From assembly GCA_035578905.1 (NCBI GenBank), contig JAQJVL010002534.1:29770-93769 (forward strand): 64,000 bases of DNA, written 5' to 3'. Below the pieces are notes generated by a model. That model made no database searches. It was not told the DNA's origin and saw only the letters and a list, made by a program, of their open reading frames with translations. How positions within the stretch are numbered: position 1 is the first letter of the stretch; each line of letters starts with the position of its first letter. This document shows, piece by piece, positions 1 through 12,888 of the stretch. Source of the DNA: Stictocephala bisonia (Eukaryota; Arthropoda; Insecta; Hemiptera; Membracidae). The position numbers were made by a program, and so were the translations under genes.

Positions 1-164
1 GCACCGCCCTGTCCACCTTCAACTACTCCTTAGATAAATTATATGGATATTAGGATAAATACTCGTACATCACTGTAGCTAACAAAATGCCACTGAGGTT
101 GTCAGTCTGTGTTCAGTGACAATGTCCGTCCGTCTGTCTTCTTGACAAATCACTTCACCGACTG

Positions 165-375
165 GCACCACCATGTATGGTGATATGGCTCACTCATACA
201 TGGTAATGGCCCGCCCACCTAACTTACACATACGGTGGTATATTGGATCATCACACCCCTCCACCGTACTAAATATGAAATGCCCAAATACTCTTCCATA
301 GGCTGGGTACAAGACGTAGGTGGTCAAATACTGACCATGTGTGTATGGGTGAGGGGTGGGCCAATAACACCCACG
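165..375. repeat. Degenerate block of the 36-bp GTGGGTGGG minisatellite family
   Basis: Contains CCCGCCCACC, CACCCCTCCACC and GTGAGGGGTGGG cores next to TACGTG/CACGTG-type words, in both orientations. The same words build the clean 36-bp arrays at 6185-6560 and 42440-43310. Short reading frames on both strands here are by-products of the repeat. Confidence 0.45.
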
Positions 376-762
376 TGTCACATTGTAAACGATGTTGAAT
401 CATTTATGCTGTTGCGACCTGATGTAGTGTTTAAAGCCCACTTGTTGTGTACGTAGTTGCTAAATATAAGTTTGTTTGGCAATGGAAGAAAATAACATGT
501 AGATTGTAGATACAACTCTGTTCTTAACATCCAAGTTACCTCTGTGTTAATTTTAATTAAATTAATACATCTGCCTAGCATTTAACTCTGTATTAAGAGC
601 TGTAAAAATGTTTTGTAACAGGAACATACATTTTCAGTATTTATATGTTTAAAAAGTGAAATATGTAAATAAATTGTAGTATATATTTTACAACTGTTTA
701 ATAATAAGGAATAATTTAGATATGTCTCTATGAAATAGTTATAGCAAAGATTATAGTAATAA
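376..762. other. AT-rich stretch, nothing recognised
   Basis: AT-rich sequence with short random open frames on both strands. I see no motif, splice pattern or repeat. Confidence 0.5.
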
Positions 763-1162
763 ATAGTATATTTCATAACAAGAGTGGAGAGTGGGATTTT
801 GCATGTTCGAGACCATATGTTTGAAGTGCGAGACTTGTCCAGCACTTCAATTGGTCAAGAACATGAAAAACATTTCACTTGAGTTTTGAACGATATTTTT
901 CACAACACTACTGAATAAACAATTTGGAATGCCTCTACTTTTTAACGACAAGAGCACAGGCACTTCCATTTCGGTTGGCGAAACGATAACAAGAATGTTT
1001 TTAAAAGCTTTTGAAGGTTATTAAGTTGTTGATAGGGGAACATTTTCGAACGTAAACAATGTTACTTTCGACTGTCAACAATAGACAGCTGAGGGAAATA
1101 TGACGTTTCGCTGGTTATAAACACTTAACAAAAACAGCTAAACTCATGGTAGTGTTGTGAAA
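763..1162. repeat. Tandem hairpin/MITE-like unit, copy 1
   Basis: Two parts. First, 782-880 is an imperfect palindrome: the arm GAGTGG..TTTTGCATGTTCGAGACCAT returns as the reverse complement before 880, with an inner stem GAAGTGC/GCACTTC. Second, 897-1162 is bounded by near-perfect 14-bp inverted repeats (TTTCACAACACTAC and GTAGTGTTGTGAAA). The whole unit recurs 399 bp downstream. No coding capacity. Confidence 0.6.
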
Positions 1163-1511
1163 TAGTATATTTCATAACAAGAGTGGAAAGTGGGGTTTTG
1201 CATGTTCGAGACCATATGTTTGAAGTGCGAGACTTGTCGAGCACTTCGAATGGTCGAGAACATACAAAACACTTTCACTCGAGTTTTGAACGATTTCACT
1301 ACACTACGGAATGAAAACTCATCTTTGGAATGTTAACTGTTTATTAAATTAGAAACATGTTTTAAAAACAGGTGTTGTTGACTGTGGAAAATTTTCGGTT
1401 GTAAACAATGTTACTTTCGGTAGTAAATAATAGACAGCTGTTGAAAATATGATGTTTCGCAGGTAGTAAACACATAACGAAAACAGCCGAACTCATAGTA
1501 GTGTAGTGAAA
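1163..1511. repeat. Tandem hairpin/MITE-like unit, copy 2
   Basis: Second copy of the unit at 763-1162. The hairpin is 1181-1280; the second part, 1294-1511, has perfect 14-bp inverted ends TTTCACTACACTAC and GTAGTGTAGTGAAA and is about 50 bp shorter than in copy 1 because of an internal deletion. The ends differ from copy 1 by the same compensating base on both sides, which is what selection or conversion for pairing would give. Confidence 0.6.
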
Positions 1512-1545
1512 AGATCTTTACCTTTTTGCTTATTTTCAGTATTAA

Positions 1546-2066
1546 TCTCTATGTATAAAAGAGAAAGCCCTCACTCACTCATCACTTAATCCTAGACAGC
1601 TGACAATTGGTACAAATTTTAATGTAGAATAAATAAGACAACTAAAGAATTTTCATCTTGATAAAGTACCTAAGGGGTAGAAACCACCTCTAAAATATAG
1701 TTCCATTAAGGTAAAATTAGGTTGATTTTAGTAAAATTCATAAATACAGCTGTTTTATAAATAAATAAACATGTTTATTTTGTATGTTTGACATTTATCC
1801 TATTGATTAAGAGTTTACAATTAAATACAATTTATTAAATCTATTTATTCTCTTTATACAATTACGTGTAAAAATTATACTATAAATAGAGGCAAATCAC
1901 GTACAGTAATTGAGCTACTGTAAATAAGTTTACATCGTTTTTAAATAATACATTTTAACCAATAATATTTGCAATTAAAAGTTGAACGCCGAGGGTGAAG
2001 GCCGAGGTGTCTCGAGCGCAGTGAATGGTGCGGTTGGCACATGAATCGTGAAGGGGTGTCCCCTAG
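1546..2066 (+). mobile_element. Candidate non-autonomous Helitron-like element
   Basis: Begins after an A with TCTCTATGTATAAAAGAG, followed by CCCTCACTCACTCATCAC, which resembles the 5' ends of many short insect Helitrons. It ends in a GC-rich tract (from about 1985) with the hairpin AGGGG-TGT-CCCCT leading into CTAG, followed by T, so it fits insertion between A and T. No coding capacity. The hairpin abuts CTAG rather than sitting several bases upstream, which is atypical. Confidence 0.42.
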
Positions 2067-3547
2067 TTATATATAAAAATAATTTTAAAAATCAGCTTCA
2101 ATATGATTATTCTCAACTATCACCCTCTAGTTTGAAAAAAATAAAATGTTGTTTCATTTTTTTCACTATTATTAGTGATTTCAATTACTTGTCCCTTTGA
2201 AGCAAAACAAGGGATTGCTTTCAAAATAAGACTAACACTACTGTTTTAACGTAATTTTCATTCCATAAATAAGCCATAGATTCTTAACTTATGATCACAG
2301 AATCGTGTAAAATATTTAATTAATTTTTTTACACGTAGAAAACTAAAACTACTTATGAATTGAATATCAACAGAGTGATGTTTATCAAACTATGATATTT
2401 ATTATAATTATTCCAGAATCGTGCTGTATTATAAATGTAGAGTAATATAGGCAGTGCTAAAATAATTATGAGTCTACAAAAGCCGAGTATCGTATATTTG
2501 TAGTGTATAGAGCCTAACTACAACCGCAGGAGTTTCTATAAATGAAAAAAATTCTCAAACGGATTCCAGAAAAGTTTTAGTGAATTAAAATATCCTATAA
2601 GGTAATTTAAAATTGAGTTTAACAATGCAAATGGACTTTGTGTTCCATTTAACTTATTTTATCCTCATTTAATTTATGTAAGTTTATTTAACAATGAAGT
2701 ATGTTACATATTCAAAATGGAATGCATTTATACTCTATTTTGTTCAAAATGAGTATGAATCCTAATGTAAGCAACAACATCAAGTATTAATAAATCTTTA
2801 CTGTACAGTTTAGTATTTTTATATTTTCAAATAGCTTTTGAATCAATGACATAACATGACTATTAAAATTAATTATCGTTTCTGTATTTCTAGTGGATAA
2901 CATTTTATTATTATTCTGTAAACATAATTAGACATGAATAAATGATAAATATTTACACAACCTTCTTTGTATAAAATAACTATGGCTCCCAATGATTATC
3001 TTAACACAAACATCAGATTTAAGTAATCCATACATTACACTTTATTATTTTATATTTTTGTATGGCCTTTAAATGTATTTAGTTAAATAACTATTACATT
3101 TATTATTATGTCATTTGTATCAGCTAAAATTTTATTATTTTCAAAACCATATTACTCTATGAGTATAGCTGGATATGCATTAACAATAGAATATTTCGTA
3201 ATTTACTTTAAAAGAGGTAGGTGTGGCAAGGCAATAAGAAATGGAACAAAATATAAAGAATGCTCCATTTGTTGAGAAAACCAATTAAAGTTGAGTGTTG
3301 GAGACGCGAAGCACTTAAGTGCTGGGATTGGTTTCTCACAGGACATATTTGTCCAAAACACCAACCTAATTACAAAAATATTCGATGATTTCCCTCTAAG
3401 GAACATCTTTGTTTGAGAAACCAATTTAAAAATCACTAACATTAATTGTTGTCAGTTGTTACTGTAATAATTGTTCTCGGATATAAGACGCCTACACAAC
3501 TTTGTGCGTCTTTCAAGGGGAATATGATTAATTTATAAGAGGGTAGG
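2067..3547. other. AT-rich stretch with a small repeated TTGAGAAACCAATT motif
   Basis: Mostly featureless. Within 3270-3435 the word TTGAGAAA(A)CCAATT occurs twice directly (about 3275 and 3413) and once inverted (GATTGGTTTCTCA, about 3327). The longest open frame (3203-3442, minus) has no protein-like composition. Confidence 0.4.
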
Positions 3548-3666
3548 ATGACTGTGAATATCCTGTGTAATCTATTTACTAACTGATTTCAACTTATGCT
3601 CAGAATGGGCCATTAATAGCCAGGATATCTAAGAGACCTATAGCTTTACGTAGAATCTGAACCACA
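3548..3666 (+). repeat. Dispersed repeat, copy A
   Basis: About 120 bp matching 32631-32755 in the same orientation, with shared words such as TTACTAACTGA, TCAACTTATGCTCAGAA, GGCCATT and GAATC(T/C)GAA. No recognised protein in either copy. Probably an old interspersed repeat fragment. Confidence 0.6.
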
Positions 3667-4739
3667 TAGTATTGGTGTGATGTTCAGATAAATAACAAGC
3701 CTGGTACTCAGTTCTCTCCCCTAAACAGCTTATGGACTTTAACTATCACCAAATACAGCAAGTCTTATAAATACTGTATTGTGAATTGATCGGGTGTAAT
3801 ATGATTTGGTTGATTAAATACTTTATAGTGTCAAACCATTAATACCACTTACATTTTAATTTTAAGTACCGAAAAATATTCAAAACCAGTTTAAATATAA
3901 TTTAATTTAGAAATGTCTTAATAATAACATCTTGTGGACCATTATTTATTTGTAAAATATATTTGTGTATTTATGTTTGTATTGTATATTTATTTAACTT
4001 GGATGGTTATTTGCTATTTACAGAGATATTTTATAAAAAAAATCTGATTTTTTGAATAGTTGTACTAGGTATAATATATACCCATTATGTTTCAAAGTTT
4101 ATTGTACACAATATTCTTAATAGGTAATAAAACATCTGACATTTAGTGTTCTTTTTTTATATGTTTGTATATTGTCCTCCAAGTAAAAACTGGTCTTAAA
4201 TATTAACATTTAGCATATTAAGTTAAGTATAGGTGGCTTATAAGAAGTTTGATTTCCTATAAATTGGAGTATGTGGCAGAATCAAAAGCCCGTTTTGATA
4301 ACTTAGATTTGTTCGATAACGTCTATGGCAGATTTCTAAGGATGCTGAAAGCAGCATGTAAGATTGTTATTTTTTTCTTTTATTTGTGTGTGACCAAACC
4401 CACCCTCCGATATTAAATGCTTCTCAAGTGTTCCGTTTCGGGCATTAGGGATGTTTTAGACACGAGAGTTCTACCGGCCAGCGTGTGTCAATGGCCAGTG
4501 GGAGGATCGAGGGGGAGAAGGGGAGAGAATACAAATATTTTACTTGTCCCATACAAATATTTACCCCCTAAAATTTATTTTAGGGGTAAATATTTTTAAA
4601 ACAAATATAAATTATACATTTTGGAATTACTAATAAATAAAATTGTATTCAGGAAAATAAACGTAAACAATTTGAATTATGTTAACGATCAAACGCATCC
4701 CATGGAATTTCCTTTAAACAATTTTAATTTAAAATTCTA
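3667..4739. other. AT-rich stretch, nothing recognised
   Basis: No gene, RNA or repeat that I can support. A short inverted repeat TTTACCCCTAAAA/TTTTAGGGGTAAA lies near 4559-4590. Confidence 0.45.
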
Positions 4740-4808
4740 AGGTTAGGTGGTAGAGAGTCCAGTCCTAACCTCGCCTTAAAAATAAAGTCGTTTTTCATTT
4801 CATTTCAT
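4740..4808 (+). mobile_element. Solo 3' tail of a non-LTR retrotransposon
   Basis: Shares GGTTAGGTG..AGAG..CCTAACCTCGCC, then AATAAAG and a (TTTCAT)n tail with 15355-15436. A small stem-loop, a poly(A)-signal-like AATAAA and a simple hexamer tail are typical of arthropod LINE 3' ends. The coding part is missing. Confidence 0.6.
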
Positions 4809-6184
4809 TAAACCACATATTTCTTGTAAGCTGGTTTATGTATTGAAATTTAATTTAATATTGTTATAACCTTTTAATTTTTTTACATAAAAATAATTAT
4901 ACTTTTTGCGTGGTTGGCCAAAGAGGTAAGCAAAAATAAATGATTTTACAATTAATTAAATATTGTTACACCAATAAATTTAAATTAAACTAGATGGTAA
5001 GTTTTGTTTGCTTGGAATTAGTTGTTAGCAAAATAATGTGTTTTCTTAAAAAGGACTTGGGTTAAGGTAAAGTCACAACTGTTAACAATGCTGATTGCGT
5101 TTTGTAATCCAACTTGATGGAGGAGAGTAGAGCGTTTGTTTAAATTAGACTCAGACTTAGAGGTAAAAACTCGTTCCCTCATCTCAAGTGTGATTGTACT
5201 TACCTTACATTATATTCTTGCATGAAAATCAAAATTTTTTAGGCTTAAGTTAGCATGTTTTAGAATAGCATCCTGCATGTATCTTATATGTAGCCTATTA
5301 CAATGCTGTTTTGTTTAACAGCCAAATAAAGTCAATTGAATATTGAATCGTTTGAAAATTCATCTGCAGGGTAGAGAATCCATATTCAAAAAATATATTT
5401 ATGTCATAATCTCACCAAACTACGTAAGAACATTCTGGTAGTGACCAACTATTGAAATAGCTTTATTAAATATTTATATAAATATTAAAACCATTATACT
5501 AGTAAGTAAAAGTATAAACAATAAAACATCACTTGTATTTTGATTAGAACTTAATATTTGTGGGTGATTTTCCAGTAAAAAAATAATCCGTTTTGGTAAA
5601 TGGTAGATTCTACCAGAACCATAGTAGATAAATGGTTAACCAAAAATGTAATTAAAATCCTTGTTATTTTACATATTATTTAGTTTTGTTATACATGTTT
5701 ACAAAATACCAATAAAAAATAAAATAAAATGAAATAATAATAATAACTTTGTGTTGCCTGATGATGCCAGCTTTGTTGGCGAAAAGCCTAATAAAAAGTG
5801 TTTTATTGGTGATTTTGTAAAAATTTACAACAAAAGGAAGAATACCAATATCAACTCCATCTGAAATTAACAATGATTTTATTTATAATAGTACTCCATC
5901 ATCGTATTAAAGGACCTTTTAATAAAAACTACGTGATTTAAACATATATATTGTAACCATTAAAATATTAACTATGGCTTAGAAATTTGAAATTGTACTA
6001 TAATTATTCAGTTTAATATTCATAAAATATTATTATTTCTTGCACGTTTGATTTTGATCGATAAACTGATTCCAGCAAAATAATTAAGTAATGATTTTAA
6101 TTTCCTACAGGCTATAAAGATTCTTTTGTCAATTAATTTTGAATTCTTAAACGTGTACTTCCTATATGAAGACTGCAGTATGTA
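4809..6184. other. AT-rich stretch with one possible retroelement-tail motif
   Basis: Mostly featureless. At 5756-5800 the sequence CCTGATGATGCCAGC..TTGGCGAAAAGCC resembles the CTGATGATG..GGCGAAA words I associate with Penelope-like or related 3' regions; this is weak. No coding frame of note. Confidence 0.3.
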
Positions 6185-6560
6185 AGTCGTGTGTAGGTGG
6201 GTGGGAGAGTATTCATCAACTTACGTGTATAGGTGGATGAGAGGGTCATACCAACGTACGTGTGTAGGTGGGTGGGAGAGTATTCATAACGCAAGTGTAT
6301 GGGTTGATGAGAGGGTCATAACTAACGTACGTGTGTAGGTGGGTGGGAGAGTATTCATCAACGTACGTGTATAGGTGGGTGAGAGGGTCATACCAAAGTA
6401 CGTGTGTAGGTGGGTGGGAGGGTAATCATTTACGTTTGAGTATGGTTTGGTGGGAGGTTTATCAAGAACTTACGTTCCTATGTGGATGGGAGTGGCATTA
6501 CCCAACTTACGTCTAAACTGGATGGGAGGTCTTGTCCACTGTACGTGTATGTGTTAGTGT
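6185..6560 (+). repeat. 36-bp minisatellite array (GTGGGTGGG family)
   Basis: About ten 36-bp units. GTGTAGGTGGGTGGGAGAG starts at 6191, 6262 and 6333, so a dimeric ~71-72 bp higher-order unit is visible, alternating with GGTGGATGAGAGGGTCATA. Because 36 is a multiple of 3 the array stays open and makes a false reading frame. Confidence 0.85.
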
Positions 6561-7239
6561 GTAAGTAACTGAAAATAGTTTATTATAAAATCATTCTAGT
6601 CTATTATTCGTATTTGGCTAAATACTTTTTTTTACTCTTTTTATTACACTAGCTTATTAATGTATTTTCTTAAATTGAATTAATTAAATACCATACGTAG
6701 GTATTTTACTAACATAAGTAAGCAAGTGAAGAAGTATAAATACATTTGATCAATGAAAGCCCTTTTCATAAATCTATAACCCAGTCACGTATTCCACGTG
6801 GTAAATCACATGCAGCTGACACGTATGGAAATTAGAGGGTTAGAAATAGAATTAGAGCTATACTTGTGTGAATTATAATTGAAGCACTTCAGTTGAAATT
6901 ATCATTACAGCGCGTGTAAAATGGCTGGCGTTTTGACAAATGTTTAATTCACATAACCTTACTGTAAACACGTGAAGTAAGAAATAACCAAATATAACTA
7001 ATTTAATGTATTATAATGCCTATTATACTAAACGACCTTATATTTCAACATTATTCAATATTTTTTAGGTTTCACTGCTTTGAATGAACTGCTATCATTT
7101 TGCTTATTATTAAGTATATTATATTATACTATGAATAATATTTACTCCAATTTCGGTTTAGAATAACTGTTAGGTATTATATAAATACCATTATTAGTAG
7201 ACAGTTTGCACATTTTTTTCAATACCAACCCGACATTAA
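6561..7239. other. AT-rich stretch, nothing recognised
   Basis: No gene or repeat supported. Confidence 0.45.
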
Positions 7240-7261
7240 TCTAGTCTCTTCTTTGTTCCCA

Positions 7262-7368
7262 GAATTGAAAGCCAGTTACCACATTCGATGCGGGTGACGC
7301 CTTACATCTTCATGGAGGAAGGTGCTCACACGCTGATGACGCCTTGCGTAGTCATTAGGCAATCTTAA
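7262..7368 (+). other. Possible terminal exon, unrecognised
   Basis: A pyrimidine-rich tract ending TTCTTTGTTCCCAG precedes an open stretch that reads through PHSMRVTPYIFMEEG and ends at TAA (7366-7368). The base composition is clearly less AT-rich than its surroundings. I do not recognise the peptide, and no upstream partner exon is evident, so this may equally be an untranslated exon or transposon debris. Confidence 0.22.
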
Positions 7369-8529
7369 CTGTTATGTTTCAGCATGAGTCTTGCATTGCA
7401 CGGGTAAATGTCGTTCGTTCGTAGCGTGGTCCAAATATTGCATATAACTATGATGTGTCACAGTTTTGCCTTAACATTTTTTTTATTGTGTTTGAAGTGT
7501 AATTTATAAAAATTAGTGTTTAGAGTGTATATTTCTTATTATTACTGTTTTGTTTTTAACATGGCTGGACCATCTAGACTAGATGTTATTGATCAAAATG
7601 TGACTGCCAGTTAGTCAGTAGAGAGTGATTTTAGAGTTCCATGATATTTAGATTTATTTATTAGGCTTCTGATAATGAATGAATTAACTGTAATAGAATG
7701 AACCGGTGGGTTGAAGGGGATTAAATATTATAACTACCTAACATAAAAACAAAAAATATTGTGAATAATTTTTATTTGTCACTATACTGAAATTTGTCAA
7801 CGTGCGGCCGTGGTGCCGATCTGGGCAAAGCAGCGCCGCACCGCACGTTACGCTACTCCATCCGCCACCGCAGCAAATGTGTTAAATTACTCTCTTTTTA
7901 GATATTCTGTATAAATTATACAAACAATGAAAAGAGTTCTACGATCTCAATCAACTGTACTTTGTTCTGTTGAAAAGGCAAAAACAAATGCTTTTCAGGC
8001 AAATGGGTTGACAACATTATAAAAAAAATTCTTCCTCATTAATTCCCTAGTAGTAAAAGCCCAGAAAAATACATAAGTGACATTGAAAGGGGAATAATAG
8101 ATTATTAAACATGTACCTAAAACAAGCTCACCTTGATCAAAAGGATATCTGTTTGTTAGCTCACGCATAGTGTCCCCCAGGGGCTATACTTACGTCTCAC
8201 TTGTTTTCCGTTCATAATGCCGACATCCCTTCTTCGCAGTCCAGGACGTTTTGTACGCCTGCAATATTGCATTAGCTTATCAACATAAGACTTAAAATAT
8301 ACAGAACCAACGCTTCCCCTTAACATAACAAGCAGTCCTCAAAGTGTATTTAAAAACCCTAAAACTAAAACTCAACTTATCAAAATAAGAAGTGACCTTC
8401 TTCCACCTAAGTAGCAGGCTACCAAATCGGCTACTGTTTTTTTAAATTGTTCTTAATTATTTTTTAGTCTTATTTTATTTTGAAATATTACTTAAGTAAA
8501 GGTAGACAATGACTTGACAGGGTATGGAT
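7369..8529. other. Gene-free stretch containing a CpG-rich patch
   Basis: 7798-7875 is GC- and CpG-rich (GTGCGGCCGTGGTGCCG..GCGCCGCACCGCACG) in otherwise AT-rich DNA. No open frame of useful length crosses it. It could be an old insertion or a regulatory patch. The rest is unremarkable. Confidence 0.35.
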
Positions 8530-8683
8530 TGAAAGTAGGGGTATTAAATGTGTCAGAAGTAATTATAGAATGCAAGTTCAAAGCTTATTAAAGGAGTTTA
8601 AATTGATGGAATGGTGCCATAAAAGTCAGAAGAAGCTGTGAAAGTCCCAGTTACTGTTCCTGTTATATATCAATGTAGATTGA

Positions 8684-8756
<73 letters not shown>

Positions 8757-9600
8757 TTCTATCAATATACGGCAATTTTAATTTATTTAAAGCCATAACA
8801 AATCTTAACCAACCATTATCCTAATTATATAGGCTATTTAGGGTTTTACTGTGTAATATAAATGAGCATGATAATATCTTAGTGAATTAAAAAAAGTAGA
8901 TACATTTATCTAACAATGTTTCCCTACAGCTCTCATTATGATTAAGTCTGTAAACTAAACAAACACGGGACTTTATTTCTTAGTTAGGTTCTTATAAATA
9001 TACTTTGATAAGATGAACAAATATGTTTTTCTGTACATATAAAACATTAAAATGCAAATTAAATTATAGTAATTAGTCGTAAGCTTAAAATTCAGTACAT
9101 ATTTATCTCTAAACTTCAGTTATTTGTTGAATGTTGATAGTTTAAATGATTGCACAAACATTAGTTATTTGCACAGCTACTAAGTTAAATACAGTTCCTA
9201 GTTAGCAATGCAAAAGACTTTCCCTGTCAATTACTAATCTGGAGATCAGAATAAACGTAAATTAACCAATTAGTTAAAGTATATTTATATTAATGTAGAA
9301 ACCTTTCTATGAATACCCAATTTCTCCAAATGGTAAACAAAAATAAAATAATACTATTACACTATAATTATATGAATAAACTTGTCAGAAGGCATGTATA
9401 CAAATGTTCACTCAAATCTACGTTTGAATTCGATTTCTTAAAATTAATATCAAAATACATTTACTATCGAAATATCAATTATACTTATAGGCTGTTGTGG
9501 AAATCTTGTTTAACACAGCAATATCAGTTTTAATAAGGAAAATACATGGGTGATGAACAATTAAAAAAAATATATATAACAAAATAACTAAAAACCAAAG
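8530..9600 (+). repeat. Diverged direct duplication, copy 1
   Basis: Aligns collinearly with 12888-14090. The best conserved part is 9204-9275 (GTTAGCAATGCAAAAGACTTTCC, GTCAATTACTA, ATCAGAATAAA), which matches 13531-13600. Both copies also share a TA-rich start, GGTTCTTAT.., a TATAGTAATCAG-like stretch, ACTATCGAAATAT and an end at CAGCAATATCAGTTTTAA. Non-coding as far as I can see. Confidence 0.8.
8685..8752. repeat. (TA)34 microsatellite
   Basis: Uninterrupted TA dinucleotides inside duplication copy 1. The matching place in copy 2 (about 13040) has only GTATATATATGTG, so the expansion is specific to this copy. Confidence 0.98.
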
Positions 9601-12545
9601 TTCGTCAGATTGATATATTGGTGCTAAGTAACAAATCACATAACCACGTTCATATCTAAAGTACCACAGGTCTACATTGATATATATATAATGATTTCTA
9701 TTCACTCATAGGACGATTACTGGATTGTAGAATCGTGATAATTAAAGACTATCCTCTCGGTCGTAGAGAAAGTACGACCATCACCAAAAATTTATTGTTT
9801 GTAGAGCAACGCAAAGAAGACCTCATTACTCTAATGGACTATGTAATCGATACTGATCTCTAATAACATCCCTAACGTTGTTCAGTCTTTGTTGTCTTTT
9901 TTTAATCATCAAAGAGATAAATCAGAGTCATTTTCTTCGTTTAAAAATTAAAAACTAACGTAATCAATTTGAAAACATATAAATAACATGCATAAAATAA
10001 TTTTAGTTAAAGTTACATCAACTTAAACGAAATGGAAACATTTTATTAATTTTTAATAAGGGAACACAATTTGGAATACAGTAGTGAAAAAATATCAAAT
10101 ATATATTAAAAGAGGTGTGAAAATATTAAATTTAAGATAATATTTGTATTTAAATCATCAATAAATAATAATCCTGATGTAAAGTGAAGATTATTGTGTG
10201 TTTAATTAAATTAATAAAAATGTGTAGAATATATTTTGTAACATTTTCTTTTTAGAATACCATTCATGCACATTTATGAGACTATATAGGGTAAAATATT
10301 CATCGTTTTCCAATAATTCATTTTTTTAAGTTGAATTTTTATAATGGTATGAAAAGAAATAAATATTATTAATCATAACCCAAAAAGGGTTAGTCATTTT
10401 ATAGCAATTTATTTTATTTAAATTTCACACCTATATTAAAAACTAATCGGTGGGGGAAAAGAGGTTTAAAACATCATTATAAAATTAATGTTTTAATACA
10501 ATTTTCACGTATATCTATATACAAAAATATAACTAAAGCTGCAATGAACTAAAATCATTTTAAATATGATGTTAAAATGATAGCAGAATTTAAAATGAAA
10601 TTCAAAATTCGACATAAAGTATAAGTTATACGATGTATGGTTAGTTTTAAGCATAAAATTACAGATTAATCTAAGCAACTATAAGCAGGATCTGTTGATA
10701 TGAGGGCCAGGGAAGAGGTGGGGTCTTTGGTCAATGTTTCCTAATCGGAACAAATAATGTGCAATCCTTCCGTAGACAAACATGTTCTTGCGAAGTTTAC
10801 TTTACGTAGGAAACTAAACGTGTAAATAAATATAAGGGCTGTGCCTCAAAGGCCTTTTGCCTTTTGAAGTAAAAGAGAAATACAGTAGGTATAACTAATT
10901 AGTTTTTTCCATGTATGATATGTTTATTAGTTGTCACACTTGTATTGACCAATCATGTTAACAGTGATGGGTAAATTTTGATCATTATATACACAATAAC
11001 CATAGGTACATAGACCATAGGTCGCCTAGAAAGTGACATGCAGAAAGAACCTGTGCGAGAGAGATGCCATGAGTAGTAGAATCGGAATAAAAACTGTTTT
11101 TCCCTCAATATATAATTCCATTAAAAAACCTTTATAGCAACTAGGAAGACTATAGGCTATTAGTTGGCATCACAGTACCAAGCCCCACCCATTACGTTAT
11201 TTGCATAAGTGGCCACAGGTTGGAATAATTAACACTCTTGAATCAATCTTAGATGATTAAATACAATCATTATTTAGTATTCACATAACAATTAAGAATA
11301 ACAAAATGAATAATAATGAAAATAATTAATAGCACCTAAAAAAACTGTATACTTCATTACAGTATTTTTTAAACTATAGTACTAAGTAATGCGGTTTATA
11401 TTTTTTTAAACAGTAATACAGAAGTTTTACTTTTTAAGGCGAAAGTGATGTAAGGCAGCTGAGCGGTGGAACAATTACCCTCCGCTGCTTGGACACTATA
11501 TGTGCTAAATATAAGATGCAGGTACGTCGGTAACTGTCAGACCACAATATAATATTCCAATACCGAATACTGTGTTAAACAAATACTACCAATTAAATAC
11601 TGTAATTTTAGTTCGTGTATATTTCTTAATTATCAGTACTAATTATCTATAGAATCACAGAATACGGTAAGTTACTTTGATAAATGACAAATGCAATCCT
11701 CCACAGAAAAGAGTTTTCTTAGTTTAGAATCTATTTTAAAAACTATCTTAGTTGCTACACAAACATAAATAGTTTTCTTGTATGTTACATTAACTCTTAA
11801 ATTTATCTCGTTATATGTTACTGTTTAGTATTAAATATAAGTATTTAAATAAAATAAACAAAATCATGCCTATCCAAAGATTTTTATGTAAGGTATTTTA
11901 TATTAAGTCACAAAGACACAGTAAATAGCTTCTAACGTAAAAATAAATAAATTTATATGCAAGTAAGCTAAATTAAGAGCATGAGATAGGAGTTGTGGTC
12001 TAGAAGTTGTCCCTGCGGGGACATTACAACAATAACTAGAGCTCTGCTAATATGGCTACTCCAGTATCCCCCTAAAATATTAATGAAACACATTTAAAAG
12101 AAATTAATTATGTAATTACATGCCCGTTATAATTCTTATTCACAAAAGAAAGTTTTTTTTTTAAGTAACCTTTCACCTGAGAAAAGTTACTGTGTGATTA
12201 GGTTAAAAAGGAGTATCAATACTGTCATATCACTTAATTGATGAAATATACGAAGATTAATAAATAACAAATAATGGTAATCGATTCAAGAAAGCAAATA
12301 CAAATGAATTGTTTCAAGAAGGGATGGTTAAAAAAAATACATTCGTACTTTTTAAGAACTCTATTCTTATTGAATTATTTTGTAAGAAAACTATTCAATA
12401 AGCCGATGGCTTATTGAATACTTTTATGGACTATTCCATAGAGACTTTCATTGATACAAATAAAACATAATTTAATTTGAAAATAAATTGTCTTCAACAT
12501 ACCAATAAATTAAAATAAATATTGTCATTTTAAAGAAAAGTTATT
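9601..12545. other. Long gene-free AT-rich stretch
   Basis: About 2.9 kb without a supported gene. Short open frames are AT-rich noise. A small perfect hairpin TGTCCC-TGCG-GGGACA lies near 12009-12024. No transposon ends recognised. Confidence 0.45.
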
Positions 12546-12750
12546 TTGAGACAAGAAGAGCTTCTTGAAGGTAAAAGGTTTTTGTTTTGTTACCTATCAT
12601 ATTGTTTTCCCTACTTGGAGTATAGACTCTTGATGAAACTGCACCACTTACCTGTGTTGACAACCCAGGCTTTAACCTCTCTCCACAAATATCTGGCTTC
12701 TGGCTCTTCTCGCTCAACAGATTTTCTCAATGTTGTCTCTTGGACAAAAA

Positions 12751-12887
<137 letters not shown>

Positions 12888-12888
<1 letters not shown>

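Noticed and set aside
12009..12038. Helitron 3' end (hairpin TGTCCC-TGCG-GGGACA then CTAG)
   Set aside because: CTAG is followed by A rather than T and no matching 5' end is visible.
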